A stretch of 49,772 nt of DNA from NCBI RefSeq assembly GCF_013177735.1, contig NZ_WOEZ01000327.1, positions 1 through 49,772 on the forward strand. Reading direction: 5' to 3'. Made by a program: the position numbers and the translations under genes. This stretch comes from Paraburkholderia elongata. GTDB lineage: Bacteria; Pseudomonadota; Gammaproteobacteria; Burkholderiales; Burkholderiaceae. Shown piece by piece: positions 1 to 8,479 of the stretch. Positions within the stretch are counted from its first letter, which is position 1, and each line of letters opens with the position of its first letter. The notes beneath the pieces are model-generated. The model ran no database searches and was not told where the DNA came from. It saw only the letters and a list, made by a program, of their open reading frames with translations.

Positions 1-313
1 GCCGCGACCAACCGGGCAGATCATCACGTGTGAGCACGGCGCGCACGCCGGCCAGTTTCAGCGCAGCGTCCGTATCGATGCTGCCCAGTTCCGCATGGGC
101 GTGCGGCGAGCGCAACACCGCGGCGTGCAGCGTGCCGGGTTTCACGGCGATGTCGTCGCCGTAACGTCCGCGGCCGGTCAGGATCGCCGGATCCTCGACG
201 CGTTCCATCGAGCGGCCCACATGACGCTGGCGCTGGCGTTCAGCCGACGTTTCGGGCTCGCCAGCGGCGCGTGCATCCGCTACCAGTTCGGCAACTGTAT
301 CGCGCTGATTCAT
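1..313 (-). CDS. Molybdopterin-binding subunit of a xanthine dehydrogenase / CO dehydrogenase-type hydroxylase (5' part only)
   Basis: The first 104 codons are present and the gene runs off the left edge. The translation has the usual N-terminus of the large (CoxL/XdhB-type) subunit: GRSMERVEDPAILTGRGRY, then LHAAVLRSPHAHA, then the GVRAVLT stretch of the a/b hammerhead domain. These enzymes bind molybdopterin cytosine dinucleotide and hydroxylate aromatic or heteroaromatic carbons or oxidise aldehydes, working with FAD and 2Fe-2S subunits that would lie further left. The ATG overlaps the stop of the ubiX-like gene as ATGA, so the two are probably translationally coupled in one operon. The substrate cannot be told from this fragment. 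Confidence 0.85.
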   Translation of the reverse strand, partial: MNQRDTVAELVADARAAGEPETSAERQRQRHVGRSMERVEDPAILTGRGRYGDDIAVKPGTLHAAVLRSPHAHAELGSIDTDAALKLAGVRAVLTRDDLPGWSR

Positions 314-975
314 TTCACTGCTCCCTGTGCGCGCGTGCCGGTTGCATCGGCGTCGTCGCCCTCGTCGTTGTCGCGTCGGTTGAACTCACTGGCAAGACCG
401 CTCCAGCGGCGCGCAATCTCGCGATGCTCGATGCCGAACAGATCCATGATCCGGCCGACCGTGTGATCGACGATGTCGTCGACGGTTTGAGGGTGCGCAT
501 AGAACGCGGGCACCGGCGGCATCACGATCGCGCCCATTTCGGTGGCGAGCGTCATGTTGCGCAAGTGGGCGAGATTGAGCGGCGTTTCGCGCGCGACCAG
601 CACGAGGCGACGGCGCTCCTTGAGCATCACGTCCGCGGCGCGCGTCAGCAGGTTGTCGGCGAAACCGTTGGCGACGCTCGCCAGCGTTTTCATCGAGCAC
701 GGCGCGATCACCATGCCCGCGGTGAGAAACGAACCGCTTGCCACCGTCGCGCCGATGTCGCGCACGTTGTGCACTACGTCGGCAAGACCATCGAGGTCCG
801 TACGCGTGAGACCGAGCTCCTGCGCAGCGGTAATGGCGCCCGACGGCGACACGATCAGATGCGTCTCGCGCGTGCCGAGCCGGCGCAAGGCCGCCAGCAG
901 TCGCACGCCGATGACTGCCCCACTCGCACCCGAAATGCCGACGACGATCCGTTCACGCGTTTGCGTTGACTGCAT
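310..975 (-). CDS. ubiX: UbiX-type flavin prenyltransferase
   Basis: The 221-residue protein makes prenylated FMN, the cofactor of UbiD decarboxylases, from FMN and dimethylallyl phosphate. It has the family landmarks: GISGASGA at residues 13-20 (flavin phosphate loop), PCSMKTL near 92-98, ARETP near 128-132 and PPVPAFY near 153-159. The frame stays open further upstream, but the ATG at 975 begins the conserved sequence and fits the family length. It lies 13 bases downstream of the ubiD-like gene and overlaps the next gene by four bases. It is therefore probably a pathway-dedicated UbiX serving the neighbouring decarboxylase rather than the ubiquinone enzyme. Confidence 0.9.
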   Translation of the reverse strand: MQSTQTRERIVVGISGASGAVIGVRLLAALRRLGTRETHLIVSPSGAITAAQELGLTRTDLDGLADVVHNVRDIGATVASGSFLTAGMVIAPCSMKTLASVANGFADNLLTRAADVMLKERRRLVLVARETPLNLAHLRNMTLATEMGAIVMPPVPAFYAHPQTVDDIVDHTVGRIMDLFGIEHREIARRWSGLASEFNRRDNDEGDDADATGTRAQGAVK

Positions 976-988
976 GGCCGTGCCTCGC

Positions 989-2485
989 TCAGACCGCGTC
1001 GCGCAGCTGGCCGCTGTGCAGGTAGGCATCGAACGCCGCGTTGCTCGTGGCGACGAGCCGGTCGAGATCGACGCTGTCCTGCCCCGGAATCCGTACGCGT
1101 GTGAATACATGTGCCGGATAGACGACCGGGCGCGTCGCGTCGAGACCCATCTTGGCGCTGACACCCTGCATGTGCGGCGGCGCATCGTCGGGCTGGCCGA
1201 CGGTCGTCGACGGATCGAGTGGCGAGCCCTGTGCGCCGGCCACAATCACAAGATCCCGATCCGCCTGGAAGCGCGTGGCGATCGCCCATTCGATTTCGGC
1301 GGGATCGTGCACGTCCACATCGGTATCGACGACGACCACCTGCTTGATGTCGTAATGCGTGCCGAACGCGCACAAAATCACGTTTTTCGCTTCGCCTTCG
1401 CGCTTCTTGTCGAACTGGACCCACAGGTGATACCGGCACACGCCGCCCACCGACAACTCCACGTCCTTCACGCCCGGATGGCTGCGCTGCAGATGCGCCA
1501 GCAATGTTGCTTCGCGCGGAATGGCGCCGAGCAGCAGATGCTCCATTTCAGTCGGAACAATCGTGTGATAGATGGGCTGTTCGCGGTGTGTGACCGCCGT
1601 CACCTCGATCACCTCACGCGCTTCGCGCGCGCTGTAGTACTTCGGGAATTCGCCGAACGGACCTTCGGGCTCGCGCACCTTGGGCAGAATGCGGCCCTCG
1701 ATCACTATTTCCGAAAATGCGGGTACACGCACGTCGTTCGTCACGCATTTGACGACTGGCAGCGGCGCGCCGTGCAAGGCACCGGCGATCTCCAGTTCGT
1801 CGTTGTCGATCGGGGAAATGGCCTGCGACGCCAGCATCGTCAACGGATCGACGCCGATCGCGATCGCCACGTCGAGCGCGTCGCCCGCCGCTTCCGCGGC
1901 CTGATAGAACGCCAGCAGATGACGCGGCAACATCAGGATCGCCATGCGGTCCGGGGCGTGCACCTGAATGCGGTTGATCGACACGTTCTGGATGCCGGTC
2001 CGCGGATTACGCGCAATCACGAGGCCTGCCGTGATGTAGGGACCGTTGTCGTGCTCGCTGTGGGTCGGGATCGGCAGCAATGCGTGCAGATCGATGCCCT
2101 GCATGCGGACGACCTGCTGGCACGCGGCCTCTTCGCGTGGCAGTTCGTGCCAGGCAACCGGATGGCCGGCCGCATCGCGGAAGCGTTCGAGCAGCGCGGC
2201 CTCGGGCACGCCCATCGCTTCGGCGATCCATGCGCGCTTCGACATGAAGCCGCTCACTACCGGAATGGCGTGGCCGCCGGGTTTGAGAAAGATGGTGGCC
2301 TGTTCGCCGTCGAGCCGTTTGGCGACTGCCGCGAGTTCGTGTTCGAGTGAAACCGGTTGATCGATCGTCGCGACGCGGCCCGTTGCCGACAGGCGTTCAA
2401 GCCAGTGGCGCAGCGTCGGCGCGGTGCTCTGCGGCGCCCATGAGGATTGAGGTGTGCCGCTGCCTGCGGCATCGCGTGAGTTCAT
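989..2485 (-). CDS. UbiD-family decarboxylase (prenyl-FMN dependent)
   Basis: The 498-residue protein has the full UbiD fold length. NVSINR near residues 167-172 supplies the conserved Asn-Arg pair. EPEGPFGEFPKYY near 272-284 supplies the two catalytic glutamates, spaced as in Fdc1/UbiD, and LPRHL near 187-191 fits the metal-binding histidine. Such enzymes reversibly decarboxylate aromatic, heteroaromatic or acrylic acids with the cofactor made by UbiX, whose gene follows directly. Together with the molybdenum hydroxylase and a divergent LysR regulator this is a catabolic cluster. The set resembles the furan-dicarboxylate (hmf) type, but gallate-, pyrrole- or hydroxybenzoate-type substrates fit as well, so the substrate is left open. 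Confidence 0.9.
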   Translation of the reverse strand: MNSRDAAGSGTPQSSWAPQSTAPTLRHWLERLSATGRVATIDQPVSLEHELAAVAKRLDGEQATIFLKPGGHAIPVVSGFMSKRAWIAEAMGVPEAALLERFRDAAGHPVAWHELPREEAACQQVVRMQGIDLHALLPIPTHSEHDNGPYITAGLVIARNPRTGIQNVSINRIQVHAPDRMAILMLPRHLLAFYQAAEAAGDALDVAIAIGVDPLTMLASQAISPIDNDELEIAGALHGAPLPVVKCVTNDVRVPAFSEIVIEGRILPKVREPEGPFGEFPKYYSAREAREVIEVTAVTHREQPIYHTIVPTEMEHLLLGAIPREATLLAHLQRSHPGVKDVELSVGGVCRYHLWVQFDKKREGEAKNVILCAFGTHYDIKQVVVVDTDVDVHDPAEIEWAIATRFQADRDLVIVAGAQGSPLDPSTTVGQPDDAPPHMQGVSAKMGLDATRPVVYPAHVFTRVRIPGQDSVDLDRLVATSNAAFDAYLHSGQLRDAV

Positions 2486-2609
2486 TTACGTCTCCATCGG
2501 TGCTTGCCGTCGGGCGCCGGAACGAGTCTGTCGGGCGGACATGCAGCAAGTTGGACTGAAGCGTAGCGAGAACGGGCTATAACTTCTAATATTGTTTTTT
2601 GATGTCTTT

Positions 2610-2626
2610 TATCATTAGTTTTGATA
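2610..2626. promoter_or_regulatory. LysR-type operator (T-N11-A dyad)
   Basis: The 344-base gap between the divergent ubiD-like and lysR genes contains the dyad TATCA-N7-TGATA. Its arms are perfect and it matches the T-N11-A rule for LysR-family binding sites. The dyad sits in a locally AT-rich stretch (about 2580-2630) of otherwise GC-rich sequence and probably controls both directions. No other gene is seen in the gap. Confidence 0.55.
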
Positions 2627-2829
2627 TCCGTGTTAGCCCCGATGACGCCCTTCGTGCGCTCGGTTATCAATAGGCAACGCTTCCGGCAAGGGTCTTTCTC
2701 AGCTATTCAGACAGTTACGCGGTGTGCTGTTGTCACCGGCTTTCGTGAGCGACCTGATGGACCGCGCAGCGGATATTAACTTTCGTGATGCACCCCGCGG
2801 CGCCCCTCTGGACGTCAAATGGACCTCGC

Positions 2830-3798
2830 ATGGACCTGAAGCAGATCCAGTATTTCATCGCGCTGTTCGAGGACGGCTCCGTGACGCGCGCCGCCAAGCG
2901 CCTGAACATCGTGCAGCCGGCGCTCAGCATGCAGATCGCCAAGCTGGAGGAAGAACTGCATCAGCAACTGTTCGACCGCGGCGCGCACGGCATGGCGCCC
3001 ACCGCCGCCGGACGGCTGATGTACCGCCTCTTTCTGCCGATCATCCGCGATCTCGCGCATGCGCGTCAGCAAATGGTTCAGCGCGACGAGATCGTGACGG
3101 GCCACGTGTCGATCGGGCTGATCGCATCGGTGACGGAAAGCGTGCTCGCCGATTCGCTGTCACGCTTTCACGCGCGCTATCCGCATGTCGAAGTCACCGT
3201 CGCCGACGGCTACACCGCGACCTTCATCGACTGGGTGTCGGGCGGCCAGCTCGACGCCGCGCTGATCAACAAGCCGCGCTCGCGCCTTTCGCTCGACTCG
3301 CAGCCGCTCCTCGATGAAGAGATGGTGCTCGTCACCAGCGCCGAACACGGCCCCGAACTGCCACATGCGATCGAGCTCGCGCAACTGCCCGAACTCGAAC
3401 TCGTCCTGCCCACCAAGCGCCACGGCCTGCGCGGCGTGCTCGATACGGCCGCGCAGCATGAGGACGTGCTGCTTGCGCCGCGCTTCGAAATCGATGTGTT
3501 GAGCACGATCGTGAAGCTCGTCGAAAGCACCCGCTTCGCGACGATCCTGCCGCGCATCGCGGTTGAGCGCGCAGTGCGTCGAGGGGCGTTGCGCGCCTAT
3601 CCGATTCTCGCGCCGCGCATCGTACGCCATATCGTGCGCATCAGTCATCCGCGGCGGCCGTTGAGCGCTGCTGCCGAAGCGCTGATCACCATCATCGCCG
3701 ACGAATTACGTGAAGTGTCGAGCGAATCGGCGCCGACCGATGGCGGCACGCACCGGTTACCCCCTGGCTTGTCATCCTCGAAGGAAGCCTCTACATGA
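2830..3798 (+). CDS. LysR-family transcriptional regulator
   Basis: The 322-residue protein begins MDLKQIQYFIALFEDGS. It has the N-terminal winged helix-turn-helix (VTRAAKRLNIVQPALSMQI, about residues 18-36) followed by a periplasmic-binding-like effector domain of normal length. In-frame starts exist 42 and 45 bases upstream, but ATG 2830 gives the standard LysR N-terminus. It is transcribed away from the ubiD/ubiX operon, which it most likely regulates through the dyad at 2610-2626. Its stop overlaps the start of an aldehyde dehydrogenase remnant (ATGA at 3795), so the two once formed an operon. Confidence 0.9.
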   Translation: MDLKQIQYFIALFEDGSVTRAAKRLNIVQPALSMQIAKLEEELHQQLFDRGAHGMAPTAAGRLMYRLFLPIIRDLAHARQQMVQRDEIVTGHVSIGLIASVTESVLADSLSRFHARYPHVEVTVADGYTATFIDWVSGGQLDAALINKPRSRLSLDSQPLLDEEMVLVTSAEHGPELPHAIELAQLPELELVLPTKRHGLRGVLDTAAQHEDVLLAPRFEIDVLSTIVKLVESTRFATILPRIAVERAVRRGALRAYPILAPRIVRHIVRISHPRRPLSAAAEALITIIADELREVSSESAPTDGGTHRLPPGLSSSKEAST

Positions 3799-3952
3799 AC
3801 GCATTTCACTGGATCGCTGGCGAATGGACCGGCACGCCCGCCGTCGACAGCATCGATCCCGCGACCGGCCTTGCGATCGGCCGCTTCACCACGGCGGCAT
3901 CGCTGAAGCCGACGCCGCCATTGCCGCAGCCCGATACGCAGGAAACTGTAAC
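3795..3952 (+). pseudogene. Aldehyde dehydrogenase, N-terminal remnant
   Basis: The start reads MNAFHWIAGEWTGTPAVDS, then IDPATGLAIGRF, which is the beginning of an NAD(P)-dependent aldehyde dehydrogenase. Near 3895-3900 the conserved sequence moves to another frame: the expected AEADAAIAAARYA is found one frame over. The homology then stops at the IS6-family end at 3953. The gene is thus both frameshifted and truncated, and the remaining roughly 430 residues are absent. The four-base overlap with lysR suggests it once supplied an aldehyde oxidation step for the same pathway. Confidence 0.75.
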
Positions 3953-4631
3953 GGTTCTGGTGCAAATAGGTAAGCGGGTTGAGAAGCCTCCTATAGGTAG
4001 GATTCCTTATCGCGCGAACAGGAACGCATTCCATACGGCGGGCTCAGCGGCATCCTTGAGGCCGAGCTTCGCGAGCTCGAACTGGCCCTTGCGAATGCGA
4101 TGCGTCAATTCGATACCTGAAATCGTGGTCGCGGCGCTCCTGAACCGTTTGAATCCACGCATCACGTTCGTTCTTGACTTGATGTGGCGATGGTCCTGCT
4201 CGATCACATTGTTCAGATATTTTGTGGACCGGACCTTCGTGTCTTCAGGCAGCAGACCATCGGCCTTCATCTCGCGCACCGCGCGGTGCGAGGCCGCATA
4301 ACCATCGAGCGTGATGGTCTCCGGCGACTGGCCCTGATGCCTGACGGCCTTGTTGAAAAAGGCTTTGGCCGCGGCCACATCGCGCCTCGCCGTGAGCATG
4401 AAGTCCACCGACTGGCCAGCCCGGTCCACCGCCCGGTACAGGTAGACCCACCTGCCGCGAATCTTCAGATAGGTCTCGTCGACACGCCACGAGCGGCCCG
4501 CAGGCGTAGCAAAGCGGCCAGCGTTTGACGAACTCGGGCGTATAACGCCTCACCCAGCGCAGGATTGTCGTGTGGGCCGGCGACAAACCCCGTTCGGCCA
4601 TCTGACCTTGCCCCTGTTTCGCGAATCCCAT
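3953..4631 (-). mobile_element. IS6-family insertion sequence remnant with broken transposase
   Basis: The left end GGTTCTGGTGCAAA resembles IS6/IS26-type terminal repeats. The transposase C-terminal part (4007 to about 4518) has SWRVDETYLKIRG, ITLDGYAASHRAVREM and the RFRSAATTISGIE end of the IS6 DDE family. The upstream part (about 4518-4608: MAERGLSPAHTTILRWV, then EFVKRW) is in a different frame. Comparing KRW with the following RFATPAG suggests that two bases are missing near 4519. The first 40 or so residues and the other terminal repeat are absent. The element is dead; it cut off the aldehyde dehydrogenase and is itself truncated beside the IS3 element. Confidence 0.8.
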
Positions 4632-5458
4632 AGCTGAGAGATTTATGCGGCTCGCCCCTGTTGAGCGGCGAACCAGTTTTTCTCGAACGTCATGGGGCTG
4701 ACGTAGTCGAGCGTCGAGTGTAGCCGGCGAGAATTATAAAAGCCAAGCCAGTCGACGATTTCATCCATTGCCGCACGCCGGCTCGCGAAGTGCCGGCCAT
4801 GCAGGCGTGCAACTTTCAACGAACCCCACAGGCTTTCGGTCGGTGCATTGTCCCAGCAGTCGCCGCGCCGACTCATCGACGAGCGCATGCCGTAGGCCTT
4901 CAGCGTGTCCTGGAACAGCCCGCTGCAATACTGGCTACCCCGGTCGCTATGTACGATGACGCCAGCCTCTGGACGGCGCCGGAACCACGCCATACGCAGC
5001 GCATCCGTGACCAGTTCCGCTTTCATGTGTGGCTGCATCGACCAGCCCACCACCTGCCTGCTGAACAGGTCGATGATGACCGCCAGATAAACCCAGCCTT
5101 CAGCCGTCGCACAGTACGTGATGTCGCTCGTCCAGATCTGGTTCGGCGCTGTTACTGTGAAGTTACGCTCCAACAAGTTCGGCGCCACCGGCAGGTTGTG
5201 ATTTGAGTTCGTCGTCGCGATGTACTTGCGCTTGTGTCGGGCACGGATGCCATGCTGCCCCATCAGCTTGCGAACACGCTCCTTGCCCACGCGCACGCCG
5301 CGCGCAACGAGCTCTTTCCACATGCGCGGCCAACCATATTCGCCCTTGACCTGCACGTGAATCGCCTTGATGTGCGCGAGCAGGGCATCGCTGCTGGTAC
5401 GGCATCTGTGCGGCTTGTCATCGCCGCTGCGCTGCTGACGCTGATGATATCCACTGGG
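4632..5458 (-). mobile_element. IS3-family element, OrfB transposase lacking its 5' end
   Basis: The stretch 4643-5458 encodes the OrfB integrase of an IS3 element: an HTH_21-like segment (EYGWPRMWKELVARGVRVGK), then the DDE core with WTSDITY, HSDRGSQYCS and NAPTESLWGSLK, the three catalytic residues being visible. OrfA and the first part of OrfB are missing. The frame continues without a stop into a chemotaxis receptor start at 5459-5710, producing a chimeric 355-codon frame. No terminal repeats could be matched, so the outer limits are approximate. Confidence 0.8.
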
Positions 5459-5710
5459 AACGGTGCGAAGCACTGTCAATGCTTCATGCTTTGCGTCTGT
5501 AGGGTTCATCTTCCCCGTTTCGACCAACTTTGCATAATGCAACACAATACTTCTGGCTATGTCGCCGGCCTCGCTGAGTCCGCGCTCCCGCTCGGCGAGG
5601 CCACTCATGCGGTTCTGCACCACGCCGAACATCGCGACGGCAAGTAGACACAGAAGTGAAAAGCCGAGGGGGATCCAAAGCCGCTGAGAGAAGTTCAATC
5701 GTCTCATCAT
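5459..5710 (-). pseudogene. Methyl-accepting chemotaxis protein, N-terminal remnant
   Basis: The 84 codons start MMRRLNFSQRLWIPLGF, followed by a transmembrane helix (about residues 12-32) and the start of a periplasmic Cache-type sensor (AGDIARSIVLHYAKLVETG, then DAKHEALTVLRTV). Homology stops where the IS3 sequence begins, so the rest of the sensor, HAMP and signalling domains are gone. Because the junction is in frame, a membrane-anchored transposase fragment could be made, but there is no reason to think it works. Confidence 0.7.
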
Positions 5711-5874
5711 TTTGATCTCTGTTTTGGGAACACTGAAGATGTTTCATCGGCGTCCACTTGCCGATTTTTATATTAGAGATCAAATATTTTCAACTTCTTA
5801 CCGATCAGGTAAAACGAGATGTCCGAAAGAGCCACCTACCATGCGGCAGTAGGGGCAATTCCGATACGGAAGGG

Positions 5875-6840
5875 TCACAGATCGAGGACTAGTTCCTCTG
5901 ATAGCGCGCGAGAAACGCAAACCATGATCTGCCCGCTCTTTTCCTCTTCCTCAAGCACCATGTCCCGATGGTCAGCCGTTCCACTGCACAGTTGCGTTCG
6001 GCACGAGCCGCACGTTCCACTCTCGCACGAGCTCGGAACGCGAATGCCGGCGTCGCGAAGCGACTCGAGGATGCTCCTGTCGGCCGGAATCTCGAAGGTG
6101 TCACCCGACTTGGCCAACCTGACGGTAAAGGATTTGTTTTCCCTCAACACCGATCCGTCGACACCGAAACTCTCAAAATGGACGCTGCCAGTCGGCCAAT
6201 GACCCGTCATATCCTTGACCGCGTCCATCAGGGCACGAGGGCCACAGCAGTAGACATGTGCTTTCGTTGGACGTTCAAAGACTGACCAGAAGTCAAATGA
6301 TTTCGATACGTCACCGTAGTCATGATGAACTTTTACATGCGAACGCCACTCGTCGCCCTGAAGTTCTTCAAGGAATGCTGTCGCTTCCGGATCGCGTGCA
6401 ACATATATCAGCCTGAACTTGCGTAACCCCTCTGTCCGCAGCTCATGCATCATCGAAAGCATTGGCGTTATGCCGATGCCGCCCGCAATCAGGATGAACT
6501 CCTGAGCCCGACCGTCCAGCGGGAAGTCATTTTTGGGGACCGATACATTAATGAGCGCCCCCTCCCGCGTGTCGTCAATCATGCTGATCGAGCCACCGCG
6601 GCCATTCGCGTCACGCTTCACCGCAATCACATATCGGTTCCGCTCTTCCGGGCTGTTGCACAACGAATAGCGACGGCGTGAGCCGTTGGGCACTTGCACG
6701 GTCAGGTTCGACCCTGCCCGGAACTCAGGCAATTCAGCGCCGCTTGGGTCACACAGTTCAAAACGCCAGATGTCGCGCGCTACCTGCTGCTTGCCAGCAA
6801 TCTTGAGGCTTGAAAAAAAGTCGTCTTGCACGGGGCTCAT
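5875..6840 (-). CDS. ophA1: Phthalate dioxygenase reductase
   Basis: The 321-residue protein passes electrons from NADH to the Rieske dioxygenase OphA2. Domain order is that of phthalate dioxygenase reductase: an FMN domain with RRYSL near residues 56-60, a nucleotide domain with GGIGITPM near 120-127 and CCGPRALM near 198-205, then a C-terminal plant-type 2Fe-2S domain with Cys 272, 277, 280 and 308. ATG 6840 with an upstream GGAG is preferred over a GTG 21 bases earlier and gives the length typical of the enzyme. It is transcribed alone, opposite to ophD, from a promoter carrying one of the four shared operators. Confidence 0.9.
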   Translation of the reverse strand: MSPVQDDFFSSLKIAGKQQVARDIWRFELCDPSGAELPEFRAGSNLTVQVPNGSRRRYSLCNSPEERNRYVIAVKRDANGRGGSISMIDDTREGALINVSVPKNDFPLDGRAQEFILIAGGIGITPMLSMMHELRTEGLRKFRLIYVARDPEATAFLEELQGDEWRSHVKVHHDYGDVSKSFDFWSVFERPTKAHVYCCGPRALMDAVKDMTGHWPTGSVHFESFGVDGSVLRENKSFTVRLAKSGDTFEIPADRSILESLRDAGIRVPSSCESGTCGSCRTQLCSGTADHRDMVLEEEEKSGQIMVCVSRALSEELVLDL

Positions 6841-6893
6841 ACGGGTCTCCACAAAATTCACTGCGCATTTTCAATGCTATGGCCTATACTATC

Positions 6894-6911
6894 ATTAGAT
6901 ATCTAATTATA
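6894..6911 (-). promoter_or_regulatory. Probable MarR operator / promoter element of ophA1
   Basis: Read toward ophA1 the sequence is TATAATTAGATATCTAAT; its last 14 bases form a perfect palindrome. TTGACG (6916-6921 on the minus strand) lies just upstream and could be the -35 element. The site ends 53 bases before the ophA1 start. Confidence 0.75.
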
Positions 6912-6990
6912 CAAACGTCAAATCGAGAAATGTGCTGGCACCGTTGGTAGAAACCCTCGGTTGCCAAGAAGCGAAAGCTCCCGTAGCCTT

Positions 6991-7008
6991 TATAATTAGA
7001 TGTCTAAT
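6991..7008 (+). promoter_or_regulatory. Probable MarR operator / promoter element of ophD
   Basis: The sequence TATAATTAGATGTCTAAT points toward ophD and differs by one base from the copies before ophA1 and ophA2. It ends 88 bases before the ophD start codon. The TATAAT at its left may act as the -10 box, so a bound repressor would block the polymerase. Confidence 0.7.
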
Positions 7009-7096
7009 CAAATTATGGCAAACATCCCCGATCGAGCCGCCCGCGAGATAGATGTAGTGCCGTGAGCACTGCACGCAGAGAAAACCGGAGACGTAG

Positions 7097-8431
7097 ATGA
7101 CAGATTCAGCGCTGGGATATGGACAGCAGTCCGAACGTGTGATGGCTGATGCAGCGGAAGTCGAAATGACCTATCGGAAGGTCACCTTTCGACTGATGAC
7201 CTTCCTTTTCGTGTGTTGGGTGCTCAACTATCTCGATCGGGTCAATGTGAGTTTTGCCCAGTTGCAGTTGAAACAGGACCTGGGTCTCAGCGACACAGCC
7301 TACGGTCTTGGAGTGAGCCTCTTTTTCATCGGCTACATCCTGCTTGAGGTCCCTAGCACCCTGCTTCTCAAGCGTATCGGCGCCCGTAAGACGGTGACCC
7401 GCATCATGCTGCTGTGGGGCGGAATCTCGACTGCCATGGCCTTCATGACGGCTCCATGGCAGTTCTATCTTGCACGAACCCTGCTTGGAGCCGCCGAAGC
7501 TGGCTTCTGGCCTGGAATTATTCTTTACCTCACGTATTGGTATCCGGCCGAGCGTCGCCCGCGCATTACTTCCCGATTCCTGCTTGCGATTGCGGCGGCG
7601 GGAATTATCGGCGGCCCGCTGTCCGGTTTTATCCTGCAGAACTTCGCAAATGTATGGGGCTATAGAAACTGGCAATGGCTGTTCTTTCTAGAAGGTCTCC
7701 CTGCAATCATCGCAGGGGTGGTCGCTTACTTCTATCTGACCGATAGACCCGAGGACGCGAAATGGCTGACCGACCGTGAGAAACGAATCATCGTTGAAGG
7801 CCTCGAAGCGGACAGGCGTGCAAAGCCCGCAGATGCACCGAGCCGCCTGCTCGCAGCCCTATGCGATCCCCGCGTGTATGTCCTCGCTGCAGGCTGGGCG
7901 ACGGTTCCGCTATGCGGGACTATCCTGAACTACTGGACGGCAACGATCATCAAGCAGGCGGGTATCGGCAACGTGTTGCACATCGGCCTGCTGTCGGCCT
8001 TGCCGTACATGGTCGGCGCCGTCGCCATGCTTGTGATAGCACGCAGCTCAGATCTGCGGCTGGAGCGTCGCTGGCACTTCGTCGCTTCGACCACAGCGGG
8101 CGCCGTTGGGGCCGCGACACTCACCTTGCTGACGCATAACTGGCCCGCAGCAATTGTCTGCCTGAGCCTGGTGTCGATTAGCTACTTCGCGGCTGCGGCC
8201 ATTATCTGGTCCATCCCGCCGACCTATCTCACAGGGGACGCCGCCGCAGGCGGTATCGGCGTGATCAGCAGCCTTGGTCAGGTCGGCGCGTTCTTCGGGC
8301 CGATCGTGCTGGGCTGGGTCAAAACCATGACCGGTAGCTTCGCCGCAGGGTTATTGCTGGTCGCGGCTCTTGTCTTTGCAGGTGGCGTGGCCGTGCTGAT
8401 GGGCGTTCCGAAACCAGATTCCAGGCCGTGA
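7097..8431 (+). CDS. ophD: MFS permease, phthalate type
   Basis: The 444-residue protein is a 12-helix major facilitator of the anion:cation symporter (ACS) family, the family of known phthalate permeases. The first loop motif is intact (LNYLDRVNVSFA, then GYILLEVPSTLLLKRIGARK), as is the EAGFWPGIILYLTYWYP stretch in the fourth to fifth helix. A GGAG ribosome site precedes ATG 7097. It is followed 48 bases later by ophC and is probably cotranscribed with it. Its role is uptake of phthalate across the inner membrane, inferred from family and position. Confidence 0.85.
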   Translation: MTDSALGYGQQSERVMADAAEVEMTYRKVTFRLMTFLFVCWVLNYLDRVNVSFAQLQLKQDLGLSDTAYGLGVSLFFIGYILLEVPSTLLLKRIGARKTVTRIMLLWGGISTAMAFMTAPWQFYLARTLLGAAEAGFWPGIILYLTYWYPAERRPRITSRFLLAIAAAGIIGGPLSGFILQNFANVWGYRNWQWLFFLEGLPAIIAGVVAYFYLTDRPEDAKWLTDREKRIIVEGLEADRRAKPADAPSRLLAALCDPRVYVLAAGWATVPLCGTILNYWTATIIKQAGIGNVLHIGLLSALPYMVGAVAMLVIARSSDLRLERRWHFVASTTAGAVGAATLTLLTHNWPAAIVCLSLVSISYFAAAAIIWSIPPTYLTGDAAAGGIGVISSLGQVGAFFGPIVLGWVKTMTGSFAAGLLLVAALVFAGGVAVLMGVPKPDSRP

Positions 8432-8479
8432 CTTGCGGGAAGCCGGCCATACTCAGCATCAATCAGTCCAGGAGTGTAA

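Noticed and set aside
542..2350. 602-codon open frame on the plus strand across the ubiX/ubiD region
   Set aside because: Lies opposite two strongly conserved genes; arginine- and histidine-rich with no family sequence; a GC-rich shadow frame.
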